From the NCBI GenBank assembly GCA_023151275.1, contig JAKLJI010000014.1:1-64000 (forward strand): 64,000 bases of DNA, read 5' to 3'. Position numbers and translations under genes: made by a program. Source of the stretch: Bacteroidia bacterium (GTDB taxonomy: Bacteria; Bacteroidota; Bacteroidia; UKL13-3). Of this stretch, positions 51,829 to 60,878 are shown piece after piece; the stretch's first letter is position 1; every line of letters starts with the position of its first letter. The notes beneath the pieces were generated by a model. That model was given only the letters and a program-made list of their open reading frames with translations. It did no database searches and was not told where the DNA came from.

Positions 51829-53250
51829 ATGAATGAAAACAAAGCGTTTCAGTGGATTTTTGCATCAGGACTTGCCCTTTTCATTTCGCTTAGTTTCTTT
51901 ACCAATGGCATAGGCCGAGAGGCAGACAGCATTACTCATTTTCTCATTTCATACTATGCTCCAAAACATCCATACCTATTCTTCGACCACTGGGGCAAAC
52001 CATTCTTCACGCTGCTAGCAAGTCCCTTTGCTGCACTTGGGTTCTCTTGGATTAAGGTCTTCAACACACTTCAAACCTTTCTTTCCATTTGGTTAATCTG
52101 GAAAATTGGGCTACAGTACCGGCTTAAACGGCTATGGATGCTGCCCATTTTTATTTTGGTCTGTCCCATTACCTGGCAAGTTAATTTTTCGGGCTTAACA
52201 GAGCCCCTTTTTGCCTCTGTGCTCACATTTTCAGTTTATCTAATATTAAAAAACAAGGCCTCTGCCGGAGCAATTTTGGTATCCTTTTTACCTTTTGTTC
52301 GTTCGGAAGGCTTACTTATTTTGGTGGTCTTTGGGCTATATTTTCTTATTCGCAAAGACTGGAAGAATTTGGTATTGCTTGCAAGCGGACATCTAATAAT
52401 GAGTTTATTAGGTTGGCCAATTCAAGGAGAATTCTTGTGGGTTTTCACTAAAATACCTTATGCTCATCTAAACCCGATTTATGGGAAAGGAACATGGGAC
52501 CATTTTCTAATCCAGTTCCATTTTATGCATGGCCCTTTCCCTTATGCGCTTATTATTCTAAGCATCTTCTTTTTGATTTGGTACTACAGAAACAAGGTCA
52601 TTCGGGAACTGTTCATGAATCCTTACTTCTATTTGGTTTATGGAACCAGCCTCGCCTTTTTTGCTGCCCATACCCTATTTTGGGCCCTGGGTATCTTTGG
52701 TTCGATGGGATTAACGCGGGTTTTCTTCGGAATTTTACCCCTGTTAAGTTTGATGATGTTAGACGGATGGAATGAGCTTCTGGATTGGATTCAATTCAGA
52801 AAATCAGCATTGAAAAACTGGGTGGGAGGAACCTTGTTTGGGATAATGCTTGTATTCCCTTTCCTTGATAATCCTGCATCTTTTAAACTGAAACGCGATT
52901 TATTCTTAAGCAATTCTGCACAGGGAATAAAGGATGAACTGGTGCCCTGGATGGAAGCCAAACGAAATGAAGCACACCTTTTGGCCTCAGACGTTTCAGT
53001 TTGCTATTTCTTGAATCAGGATCCATTTGATAGCAGCAGCTTTTCAAGCCCAAAGCTGCTTATGAAATTCATTCAGGAAAAGAAACAAGGAATACTCGTT
53101 TGGGACAATTGGTTTACTGAAGTAGAAGATGACTTAGCTCCTTCCCGAATTGATTCTTTAGTTAAAGCAGGACATCTAAAAGAAGAAAAAAATTGGGTCT
53201 GGAAAAATGAAAATGTCAGTGCCAATTATCGGATTTACCGGATTCAATAA
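51829..53250 (+). CDS. Polytopic membrane protein, possible GT-C type glycosyltransferase
   Basis: A 473-residue protein with about 10-11 hydrophobic helices in the first 350 residues and a soluble C-terminal part of about 110. It begins LFISLSFFTNGIGREADSI, with Asp17-region acidic residues in the first loop as in lipid-linked-sugar-using GT-C enzymes (GREAD), but I cannot name the family. The tight pairing with the DPM1-like gene supports a glycan transfer role at the outer face of the inner membrane, which is inference. Confidence 0.65.
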   Translation: MNENKAFQWIFASGLALFISLSFFTNGIGREADSITHFLISYYAPKHPYLFFDHWGKPFFTLLASPFAALGFSWIKVFNTLQTFLSIWLIWKIGLQYRLKRLWMLPIFILVCPITWQVNFSGLTEPLFASVLTFSVYLILKNKASAGAILVSFLPFVRSEGLLILVVFGLYFLIRKDWKNLVLLASGHLIMSLLGWPIQGEFLWVFTKIPYAHLNPIYGKGTWDHFLIQFHFMHGPFPYALIILSIFFLIWYYRNKVIRELFMNPYFYLVYGTSLAFFAAHTLFWALGIFGSMGLTRVFFGILPLLSLMMLDGWNELLDWIQFRKSALKNWVGGTLFGIMLVFPFLDNPASFKLKRDLFLSNSAQGIKDELVPWMEAKRNEAHLLASDVSVCYFLNQDPFDSSSFSSPKLLMKFIQEKKQGILVWDNWFTEVEDDLAPSRIDSLVKAGHLKEEKNWVWKNENVSANYRIYRIQ

Positions 53251-53262
53251 TCCTGAAACCCA

Positions 53263-55314
53263 TTAATCCGCTAATTCATCTTCGTCATCATCAGCAGGTT
53301 GATCATCATTGGTTTCCGGATTTGAAATGCGCATTAATTCAAGCTCCATTAAGGAATCGTTTCTCAGGGAATCGTTTTTAACAATTTGCATTAATGCAGG
53401 GCCTGTTATCGAAATCCTATGAGTTAAACCTATTGTATCCTGTTCTGTAATAAGCTGCCTAAAGATCATTTTATTAGCCAGATACCTATAGGTTTTCTCC
53501 AGATAATCTTTTGGAGAACCATCCTTATTAAAGCGCCACATAAAACCTTTCGGTCTTGGAATGATGGTAGCTAAATACAAACACTCACTCAATGTTAAAT
53601 CAGCAGGTTTCTTTCTGAAATAATACTTCGACGCCTCTCCTATTCCATATACGTTTGGCCCCCATTCAATAATATTCAGATAAACCTCAAACATCCTATT
53701 TTTAGGAACGAGGTGGTTATTTTCGAGAATATAAACCAATAGAATTTCCTCCAGCTTTCTGGCCATGGTTTTTTCACGCGTCAGGAATACATTCTTAATC
53801 AGCTGCATGCTGATGGTACTCGCACCCCGTTTAAACTTCATGGTTCTGAGATTCTTAGCAATTGATTGCCTGAATGCTTCTGTCACAAAACCCCTATGAT
53901 ACATAAAGGAAGGGTCTTCTGTGGTTAGCACGCAGTTTCTTAAGTATGGAGAAATCTGATCAAGAGGCGTGAAGTTGGGGTTTGATGGCCCTACAACAAT
54001 AGGTCTGGTTTTGCGTCCATTTTCATAGGGATAATGAACAAATTCCTCATTCAATTTATTCAAATTGGCTTCCCCAAAACGGGTAATCCTAAACTGGTCT
54101 CTTTCAAGCGTACTTTCAAAAACCATATCGTTGGGTTTTGTCTTGTTGTACACAAAATCAACCCTATAACTAAATGAACCTTCGGCCTCCATGCCTCGGA
54201 TATGGGTAAACAATCCATCAGGCAAAGCCTCAATAAATTGTTTAGCTGTGGCTTTCTCTGTTCTAACGCTGAATGAAAAGACGGTATCCGGCGAGGCAAC
54301 TTCGTATTTTACAAAAGGATGAACCACAAAATTATTGAGGTTGATTACCGATGAACTATCCAACGACCAGTAATTGCTGCCAATCAACCAAGAATAATCA
54401 AACTCTGCATTTCTAACAATTACATCTTGCCTGGCAATCTTAGAATGATTGATTTTAAACTCCTTTACAGATGCAGCCCCTTTGATGGTCAATTCATCTC
54501 CATCCAATTCAATTTGGTTCAATTTCAAATGAACATTTTCAAAACCCATTTGAAGATTAAAACGCTGGTCCAGGTAGGGAATTTTCACCCCAGAAGAATC
54601 TGTTCCCGAAAACAAAATATCCGCGGTTTTTTCAGCAGGGTTTGCCGTTCCGTTTAATACCCAATTTTGTTTGGAGACAGCCGTTTCAACTATCATAGCC
54701 GCATGGAGTTTTTCATCTACCAGCGTCATACTTTTCAAGGTAAAGTTCAATTCTTGACCTTCATCGTTTGCTCGAATAGCAAAATTATCAAACTTCAAGT
54801 CCTGTGGTACAAGGTTTAAAACCTTTGAAATAATTCTATAGATTTTTTTGGAATAATTGCTCTCACTTTTGGGCTTTTCTTCACCCATATCTTCCCTAGT
54901 TGAATCCTTACCCAAGAACGCATCAAAATTGCGGATTCCGTCTTTTTTTATGAGTTGAGCATACCCATCACTCATGTGCACACTTTTCACATGAACTTCA
55001 CCCAAAAGTGCATACCAAAATTTTATTTCAAGAGAAAAATCCTGCAAAGCAAACAGGGTGTCGGCCTGAACCGGTTTTAAGGAAACGTGCGACAGATGCA
55101 GCCCACTGATTCCAACAAAGGAAGCTGAGCCAACATGAAGTTGCGTATTGTATTTCTCAGAAAATTTGGCCTGAATTTTCTCAATTCCTTTATTCAGAAA
55201 ATAATTCCGAAAAGAGAAAAAAACCGCTATTAAAATAAACAAAATGACACCGGCAAGTTTGATTACCAGTGTCACTCTTTTTTTTGCTTTTGGGCTGATA
55301 GGAAGGATTTTCAA
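53263..55314 (-). CDS. AsmA-like protein fused to GT51 transglycosylase
   Basis: A 683-residue protein with one N-terminal membrane helix (about 15-38). The region to about residue 420 resembles AsmA/DUF748-type lipid-transport or barrel-assembly proteins (SFVGISGLHLSHVSLKP, LDGDELTIKGAASV); the C-terminus is a GT51 peptidoglycan glycosyltransferase with EDPSFMYHRG (E466, D467), RGASTISMQ (496-504), KLEEILLVYILENN and EVYLNIIEWG. It has no transpeptidase domain. Monofunctional GT51 enzymes (MtgA) polymerise lipid II; the AsmA-like part is unusual for that family. It is followed by frr on the same strand, 17 bases away. Confidence 0.85.
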   Translation of the reverse strand: MKILPISPKAKKRVTLVIKLAGVILFILIAVFFSFRNYFLNKGIEKIQAKFSEKYNTQLHVGSASFVGISGLHLSHVSLKPVQADTLFALQDFSLEIKFWYALLGEVHVKSVHMSDGYAQLIKKDGIRNFDAFLGKDSTREDMGEEKPKSESNYSKKIYRIISKVLNLVPQDLKFDNFAIRANDEGQELNFTLKSMTLVDEKLHAAMIVETAVSKQNWVLNGTANPAEKTADILFSGTDSSGVKIPYLDQRFNLQMGFENVHLKLNQIELDGDELTIKGAASVKEFKINHSKIARQDVIVRNAEFDYSWLIGSNYWSLDSSSVINLNNFVVHPFVKYEVASPDTVFSFSVRTEKATAKQFIEALPDGLFTHIRGMEAEGSFSYRVDFVYNKTKPNDMVFESTLERDQFRITRFGEANLNKLNEEFVHYPYENGRKTRPIVVGPSNPNFTPLDQISPYLRNCVLTTEDPSFMYHRGFVTEAFRQSIAKNLRTMKFKRGASTISMQLIKNVFLTREKTMARKLEEILLVYILENNHLVPKNRMFEVYLNIIEWGPNVYGIGEASKYYFRKKPADLTLSECLYLATIIPRPKGFMWRFNKDGSPKDYLEKTYRYLANKMIFRQLITEQDTIGLTHRISITGPALMQIVKNDSLRNDSLMELELMRISNPETNDDQPADDDEDELAD

Positions 55315-55330
55315 GATGTTTTAATTGAGA

Positions 55331-55897
55331 TTAAACATGCATGAGTTCAGCCTCTTTGGCGGCAGTAAGTTCATCAATACGTTTAATGTAACCATCTGTG
55401 GTTTTTTGAACTTGCTGTTCCGCAGTTTTGGCATCATCTTCAGGCAATCCTTCTTTTTGCAATTTCTTTATACTTTCATTGATATCTTTTCGGATATTCC
55501 GAACAGCGACTTTTGCATTCTCAGATTCTGCTTTCACCTTTTTCACAATTTCTTTTCTGCGTTCCTCTGTTAATGGTGGCAGGATTACACGAATCATTGT
55601 GCCATCGTTGCTTGGCGCAAAACCAAGATTTGAAATGATGATTCCTTTTTCAATGGCTTGAAGCATATTTTTCTCCCAAGGCGTAATTGTGATGGTTCGA
55701 GCATCGGGAGTATTAACACTTCCTACCTGATTTAAAGGTACCAACTGGCCGTAGTAATCAACCTTTACAGCATCAAGCATGGAAGGATGAGCTTTACCTG
55801 CACGAATTTTTGTAAATTCACTTGCTGCATGGTCAATGGCTTTGTCCATAAGTTCTTTCAGACTGTCGAAAACGGGTTTTAATCTGGGATCGCTCAT
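55331..55897 (-). CDS. frr: Ribosome recycling factor
   Basis: A 188-residue RRF, helical three-bundle plus beta domain, with TKIRAGKAHPSMLDAVKVDYYG, TITPWEKNMLQAIEKGI and the C-terminal RNIRKDINESIKKL. It splits post-termination ribosomes with EF-G. ATG 55897 (MSDPRLKPVFDSL) is chosen; a longer frame adds an unrelated leader. A TATTTTGC string about 20 bases upstream on the minus strand may be its -7 box. Confidence 0.95.
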   Translation of the reverse strand: MSDPRLKPVFDSLKELMDKAIDHAASEFTKIRAGKAHPSMLDAVKVDYYGQLVPLNQVGSVNTPDARTITITPWEKNMLQAIEKGIIISNLGFAPSNDGTMIRVILPPLTEERRKEIVKKVKAESENAKVAVRNIRKDINESIKKLQKEGLPEDDAKTAEQQVQKTTDGYIKRIDELTAAKEAELMHV

Positions 55898-56110
55898 ACG
55901 TGTAAATTTGATTTGCAAAATAACCACAGTGGGCCGATTCTTCCTAGTTTTCGGAAATACTTTTTCAACCTTGGCTCATTAATAATTTATTGAACTCTTC
56001 CTAAACCAAGCAAACAAAAAGATAACCAATTGTATATCAATAACAAGACCAGCACAACCTGTCCAAGCTTCAAAATCTCGAACAAAGCAGTATAGCCCTC
56101 AAAACTTTCC

Positions 56111-56120
56111 TATCTTCGCG
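56111..56120 (+). promoter_or_regulatory. Candidate -7 box of gltX
   Basis: TATCTTCGCG, about 8-17 bases before the gltX ATG, matches the frequent Bacteroidota TAnnTTYG box. The 230-base frr-gltX divergent gap holds no other clear feature. Confidence 0.4.
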
Positions 56121-56127
56121 GCACTTT

Positions 56128-57660
56128 ATGGATAGAAAAGTTCGCGTTCGTTTTGCGCCTAGTCCAACAGGCCCTTTACACATAGGTGGTGTTAGAACAG
56201 CACTTTACAATTACCTTTTCGCCAAGAAACACGGTGGTGATTTCTTGCTTCGGATTGAGGATACCGACCAAACCCGCTTTGTGCCCGGAGCCGAAGAGTA
56301 TATCATTGAATCGCTAAAATGGCTGGGAATTGAGCCAGTTGAAGGGGTTGGCTATGGCGATGGCCCTCATGCACCGTACCGGCAAAGTGAACGTAAATTA
56401 ATTTACAAGCAATATGCCATGCAGCTCGTTGATGCAGGCCACGCTTATTATGCCTTTGATACAGCAGAAGAATTGGAAGGAATGCGTGAAAGGTTAAAGG
56501 CCTCTAATGTAGATGCAAAATACGATGCCATTACTCGTGGCACCATGAAAAATAGCCTTACCTTACCTGAGGATGAAGTAAAACGTCGCCTTGAAAACGG
56601 CGACCAATATGTTATCCGAATCAAACTCCCCAGAAAAGAAGAGGTTAAGTTTTTTGATGAAATCAGAGGATGGGTGAGTTTCAATACCTCGCAAATGGAC
56701 GACAAGGTGTTGTTTAAAAGCGATGGAATGCCAACCTATCACCTTGCCAATGTTGTGGACGATTATTTGATGGAAATCACCCATGTTATTCGAGGTGAAG
56801 AATGGTTGCCATCAGCGCCTCTGCATGTTTTGTTGTACAGGTATTTGGGATGGGAAGATAATAGGCCATCGTTCTCACACCTGCCCTTGTTATTAAAACC
56901 TGAAGGAAATGGAAAATTAAGCAAACGGGATGGCGATAGACTCGGTTTTCCGGTGTTTCCACTTCAATGGAAAGACCCATTTTCTGGAGAAATTTCAAGT
57001 GGCTACCGCGAAAGCGGCTATTTGCCGGAAGCCGTAATCAACTTACTCGCGTTCTTAGGATGGAACCCCGGCACTCAACAAGAGCTTTTCACAAAAGAAG
57101 AATTGGCTGAAGCCTTTTCTCTTGACCGTGTAAGTAAGAGTGGAGCAAAATTCGACTTGAACAAAGCCAAATGGTTTAATCAGCAATATGTAAGAATGCT
57201 CGACGATCAAACCTTGGCGAATATTCTTGAAAACCAAGTAAAGGAAAAAACCTCAGGCGTTGATTTCTCAAAAGAATTCATTTTTAAAGCTGCTCAATTG
57301 GTGAAAGAAAAAGTGAGCTTTACCAAGGAACTTTGGGAATACTCCTTCTTTATCTTTCAAATTCCAGAAAGTTTGGATGAACAAGTGGTTTCTAAAAAAT
57401 GGAAACCAGAACTAAAGCCTGTATTGGCCGAAATAAAATCGGCATTTGATGCAATGAATAAATTTACCGCAGAAGACGCGGAACGTGTTTACCTTGAGGT
57501 ACTTGAAAAAAATGGAATTCAATCTAAGCAGTTTTTGCAAATGTTCAGGGTTTGCCTTACCGGACAAGCAGGAGGACCACCATTATTTGAATTGGCTGCC
57601 TTGGTTGGAAAAGAAAGTTGTTCAGCACGCCTAAACCATGCACTAACTATTTTACCTTAA
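56128..57660 (+). CDS. gltX: Glutamyl-tRNA synthetase
   Basis: A class I synthetase of 510 residues charging tRNA(Glu). The HIGH motif is HIGG (residues 18-21) in FAPSPTGPLHIGG, and KMSKS appears as KLSKR (263-267). The middle region has LLRIEDTDQTR and DLMVDDYLM-like MPTYHLANVVDDYLM. Because gatC is in this genome, this enzyme likely also misacylates tRNA(Gln) or pairs with a separate GlnRS; the sequence does not decide. Its stop is 3 bases before the lipoprotein gene. Confidence 0.97.
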   Translation: MDRKVRVRFAPSPTGPLHIGGVRTALYNYLFAKKHGGDFLLRIEDTDQTRFVPGAEEYIIESLKWLGIEPVEGVGYGDGPHAPYRQSERKLIYKQYAMQLVDAGHAYYAFDTAEELEGMRERLKASNVDAKYDAITRGTMKNSLTLPEDEVKRRLENGDQYVIRIKLPRKEEVKFFDEIRGWVSFNTSQMDDKVLFKSDGMPTYHLANVVDDYLMEITHVIRGEEWLPSAPLHVLLYRYLGWEDNRPSFSHLPLLLKPEGNGKLSKRDGDRLGFPVFPLQWKDPFSGEISSGYRESGYLPEAVINLLAFLGWNPGTQQELFTKEELAEAFSLDRVSKSGAKFDLNKAKWFNQQYVRMLDDQTLANILENQVKEKTSGVDFSKEFIFKAAQLVKEKVSFTKELWEYSFFIFQIPESLDEQVVSKKWKPELKPVLAEIKSAFDAMNKFTAEDAERVYLEVLEKNGIQSKQFLQMFRVCLTGQAGGPPLFELAALVGKESCSARLNHALTILP

Positions 57661-57663
57661 ACC

Positions 57664-58371
57664 ATGAAAAACTTGATAACTAAAGTTCGCACTCTTTTTG
57701 GAGTTTTGGCTCTCTTGCTCATTCTTGGCTCTTGTGAAATGGTTCGCTTTGACCAAGCACCGGGAGAACGCAGGGAAGAAATGCCTCAACAATACCTTGG
57801 CACCTGGATCTTATGCCTTCCCAATGGCATGTATGGCAAAATCGATACCCTGAAAATTGGCTTTGATCGCCATTCCATACTTATCTTTAATAAGCAGGAA
57901 ATGAAAGATTTGGCCTATGGTAGAGATTATATGCTGTATGAATGGAACGGGAAATTGGTAATTGCACTACCCGACCCACAAATCAAAAAATTGCGTAATC
58001 TATTTATCGTTGAAAACTACAGAAAGTCGTTGCGCTTGTACGCTATTACAGAAAACATTACCGGCCCAATTGAAGGAAGCTATCATAGCTATTTTCCGAA
58101 ACGTACTATAGATGCCACATACGAGCCTTTTGAATTGCCAAATGCTGGCGGACAAACCTTTGAAATGGATGTAATTGGCAGTGAAAATCGTATTCAAACA
58201 GGTTTTTACACCATGAATCAGGAGAATTTTGAACGTATGTTCCGTGAACATTTTGAGAATAAGAATTTCTTCCTTCTGAATCCTTTTCACCCGCATAGCG
58301 TTGTTGCCCAGCCAGCTCCAGTTGCACCAAAACCAAAAGCTACAAAACCAATTAAACCGAAAAGAAAATGA
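57664..58371 (+). CDS. Hypothetical lipoprotein
   Basis: Unrecognised 235-residue protein with signal and lipobox LGSC. The mature part has beta-rich segments and a repeated [12 protein letters not shown] / YHSYFPKR pattern without a named domain; the C-terminal 20 residues are Pro/Lys-rich ([18 protein letters not shown]) and could bind envelope glycans or nucleic acid non-specifically. It starts 3 bases after gltX and overlaps the B12-binding gene by 4 bases (ATGA). Confidence 0.7.
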   Translation: MKNLITKVRTLFGVLALLLILGSCEMVRFDQAPGERREEMPQQYLGTWILCLPNGMYGKIDTLKIGFDRHSILIFNKQEMKDLAYGRDYMLYEWNGKLVIALPDPQIKKLRNLFIVENYRKSLRLYAITENITGPIEGSYHSYFPKRTIDATYEPFELPNAGGQTFEMDVIGSENRIQTGFYTMNQENFERMFREHFENKNFFLLNPFHPHSVVAQPAPVAPKPKATKPIKPKRK

Positions 58372-58775
58372 GCAGACCTATCCGAGTTTTGGTTGCCAAA
58401 ATTGGCCTGGATGGCCATGATAGAGGAGCAAAAGTAATTGCAACAGCATTGAGAGATGCTGGAATGGAAGTAATTTACACAGGCCTGAGACAAACTCCTG
58501 AGATGGTTGTGCAGGCTGCTTTGCAGGAAGATGTGGATGTAATTGGGGTAAGCATTCTTTCGGGAGCCCACCTTACCGTATTCCCTAAACTTAAGCAACT
58601 GCTTGACCAACAAGGCATGAACGATGTTTTAATTACTGGTGGAGGAATTATTCCAGAAGAAGACATTGAAAAACTTGCCGAGCTGGGGATTGGAAAATTA
58701 TTTACACCCGGCTCAAATACCCAAGATATCGCGGATTACATTCGGAATTGGGTTGACCAAAATCGAAAACTCTAA
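58368..58775 (+). CDS. Cobalamin-binding protein, methylmalonyl-CoA mutase C-terminal type
   Basis: A 135-residue free-standing B12-binding domain. The cobalamin motif DxHxxG is [11 protein letters not shown] (Asp15, His17, Gly20), with His17 as the probable lower axial ligand, and the SxL and GG motifs appear in GVSILSGAH and LITGGGIIP. In two-subunit acyl-CoA mutases this domain is the small subunit; the catalytic large subunit is not in the window. It could also serve a different mutase or sensory partner. Translationally coupled to the preceding lipoprotein gene. Confidence 0.92.
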   Translation: MSRPIRVLVAKIGLDGHDRGAKVIATALRDAGMEVIYTGLRQTPEMVVQAALQEDVDVIGVSILSGAHLTVFPKLKQLLDQQGMNDVLITGGGIIPEEDIEKLAELGIGKLFTPGSNTQDIADYIRNWVDQNRKL

Positions 58776-58858
58776 CCATTTAAATAAAATGGGGAATATT
58801 TCATTTTTGAATTGCCCAACTTTCAATTAAAGTTGCACCCGATTTTTAACTTTTACAA

Positions 58859-59650
58859 ATGACAACAGCAGCTATGCCACAAAATATTCTGACCGAAATC
58901 AAAGATCAGATTTTTTACATCACTATTAACCGGGAAGACAAACTGAATGCCCTAAACATTCAAACCCTTTCCGACATTAAAAATGCAGTTCTTAGCATTT
59001 ACGACAACGCAGAAGTAAGAGGCGTAATCCTAACTGGAAAAGGAACTAAAGCATTTGCAGCCGGTGCAGACATTGCCGAGTTTGCAAACTTCAATATTGA
59101 AGAAGGAACTCGCATGAGTGAAGAAGGACATGCTGTTCTTCGCGCAATCGACAATTGCCCAAAACCTGTAATTGCTGCGGTAAATGGATTTGCACTTGGA
59201 GGTGGAAATGAATTAGCCATGGCTTGTCACATCCGTGTAGCTGTTGAAAAGGCTCGCTTTGGACAACCAGAAGTTAACCTAGGAATCACTCCTGGTTATG
59301 CAGGTACACAACGCCTTGCTCAACTTATTGGCAAAGGCCGTGCACTTGAATTCCTCATGACAGCTGATATGATGGATGCGCAAACCGCATTGAATTACGG
59401 TCTTGTAAACCATGTTGTTCCTGCAGACCAATTGATTCCAAAATGCGAGGAAATCCTCAACAAGATTAAAGCAAAAGCGCCATTAGCCATTTCAAGTGTT
59501 ATCCGTTGCGTTAACGCCTATTATGAAAAACGTGCTGACGGCAATGATGTAGAAATCAATGAATTCGGCAATTTCTTCGGCTCTCAAGATTTCATTGAAG
59601 GCACAAAAGCATTCCTTGAAAAAAGACCAGCCAACTTCAATGGCCAATAA
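58859..59650 (+). CDS. Enoyl-CoA hydratase/isomerase family protein
   Basis: A 263-residue crotonase. ITINREDKLNALNIQTLSDI, AFAAGADIAEF (first oxyanion-hole part), FALGGGNELAMACH (second) and FGQPEVNLGITPGYAGTQRL (catalytic Glu) are all in place; the two catalytic Glu positions of hydratases appear filled by N-E-L and P-E-V. It probably hydrates 2-enoyl-CoA in fatty-acid or amino-acid breakdown. ATG 58859 is used; M6 is an alternative. A strong bidirectional terminator follows. Confidence 0.92.
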   Translation: MTTAAMPQNILTEIKDQIFYITINREDKLNALNIQTLSDIKNAVLSIYDNAEVRGVILTGKGTKAFAAGADIAEFANFNIEEGTRMSEEGHAVLRAIDNCPKPVIAAVNGFALGGGNELAMACHIRVAVEKARFGQPEVNLGITPGYAGTQRLAQLIGKGRALEFLMTADMMDAQTALNYGLVNHVVPADQLIPKCEEILNKIKAKAPLAISSVIRCVNAYYEKRADGNDVEINEFGNFFGSQDFIEGTKAFLEKRPANFNGQ

Positions 59651-59665
59651 GAATATATGCTCCAA

Positions 59666-59702
59666 CAAAAAAGCCCGCATCGTTCAGATACGGGCTTTTT
59701 TA
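59666..59702. terminator. Bidirectional rho-independent terminator
   Basis: AAAAAGCCCG(C)ATC / GAT(A)CGGGCTTTTT with T-runs on both strands, lying between the convergent crotonase and OmpH genes. The stem is 13 bp with one C-A mismatch. It should stop transcription from both sides. Confidence 0.92.
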
Positions 59703-59723
59703 TTTTGTCAATAAATTTTGTTT

Positions 59724-60260
59724 TTAGTTTCCTGGGGCAGGAGCCGCAGATACGATTCCAAGCTTCTTCTTAACAGATGAAATCATGTTATCACCTTCTG
59801 GCTTATAAAGGAATCCGGCGAGGCTACTATCAAATACATAGCTGTAGCCACCTTCTTTGGCAACCTGACTAATTGCATTTTTAGCTTTTTCAATAATTGG
59901 CTTCAAAAGTTCAGACTCTTTTTTACGCATATTTTCCTGAGCTGATTGCTGAAACTCTTGAATTCTGTTTTGCATATCTTGAAGTTCTTTTTGTTTTACC
60001 TCTTTGATAGCTTCAGGCATCGTTTTTTCAGCTTTTTGGTATTCCAGATACTTCTTCTGAAACTCTTCACTCATTTTTTTCAATTCATCCTCAAGTGATT
60101 TTTGAAAATTCTCCATGTCGGTATTGGCCTTTTTGTATTCAGGCATTACTTGCATAAGCTCCTGTAAATCCACATAACCGATTTTCTGTGCATTCGCTTT
60201 TCCTGCCAACACCAACGCGGCCAGCAGGATTACCATTGATCTGATCAGATTTTTCATCAT
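59724..60260 (-). CDS. OmpH/Skp family periplasmic chaperone
   Basis: A 178-residue Skp-like protein: signal peptide ending in GKANAQ, then IGYVDLQELMQVMPEYK and a long charged coiled coil (about residues 45-125) that forms the tentacles of the trimeric chaperone, finishing with VFDSSLAGFLY. It should escort outer-membrane proteins to BamA, encoded two genes upstream. Start is one of two adjacent ATGs. Confidence 0.92.
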   Translation of the reverse strand: MMKNLIRSMVILLAALVLAGKANAQKIGYVDLQELMQVMPEYKKANTDMENFQKSLEDELKKMSEEFQKKYLEYQKAEKTMPEAIKEVKQKELQDMQNRIQEFQQSAQENMRKKESELLKPIIEKAKNAISQVAKEGGYSYVFDSSLAGFLYKPEGDNMISSVKKKLGIVSAAPAPGN

Positions 60261-60301
60261 TATTCTATTTCTGTGTGTTTATTTCTCCAAAATCGTGCCA
60301 A

Positions 60302-60874
60302 TTAGCGATCGGCTCCACCTGACCCGGTTCCACCTTTGGGATTTTTATTTTTTGTTACAGTAACCCCCAATTCGGCAAGAACCTCGTCACTCTTGTCGTA
60401 TCTAGCATTGCTGTATAACATTATGAACTCCCCGCTTCTGGCAAATATAAAGTCGAGGGCATTTTGTTTAGCAATTTTCTGACACGCATTAAATACTTTA
60501 TCTTGAATTGGTTTGATCAACTCTTGACGTTTTCTGAACAACTCGCCTTCAAATCCAAACTTCTTATTGGTGAACTCTTTAAGTTCCTGCTCCTTAGCAA
60601 GAATTTCAGCTTCACGCTTTTTCTTCATTTCTTCGGTCAAAAGAATTTGCTCAGCCTGATAGTCCTTCCTCAACTTTTCAATCTCCTGCTTTTTGGTTTC
60701 AATTTCCTTTTGCCAGGTTTCTGCAATATCATCCAGCTTCTTTTGGGCTGATTTATACTCAGGCAGAAGGTCTAAGATGTATTCGGTATCAACATAGGCA
60801 AATTTCTGTGCCTTTGCCGCATTGCTAAGAAACAGCGCAGCTATCAAAAAAAATAGTTTTGTTGCTTTTTTCAT
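60302..60874 (-). CDS. OmpH/Skp family periplasmic chaperone
   Basis: A second Skp-like protein, 190 residues, with signal peptide (AAKAQ), the FAYVDTEYILDLLPEYKSAQ opening and a coiled coil very rich in Lys and Glu, then a Gly/Asn-rich tail (GGTGSGGADR). It lies between bamA and the first OmpH gene, 4 bases after the bamA stop. Twin ompH genes behind bamA are the usual Bacteroidota layout. Confidence 0.92.
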   Translation of the reverse strand: MKKATKLFFLIAALFLSNAAKAQKFAYVDTEYILDLLPEYKSAQKKLDDIAETWQKEIETKKQEIEKLRKDYQAEQILLTEEMKKKREAEILAKEQELKEFTNKKFGFEGELFRKRQELIKPIQDKVFNACQKIAKQNALDFIFARSGEFIMLYSNARYDKSDEVLAELGVTVTKNKNPKGGTGSGGADR

Positions 60875-60878
60875 GCTA

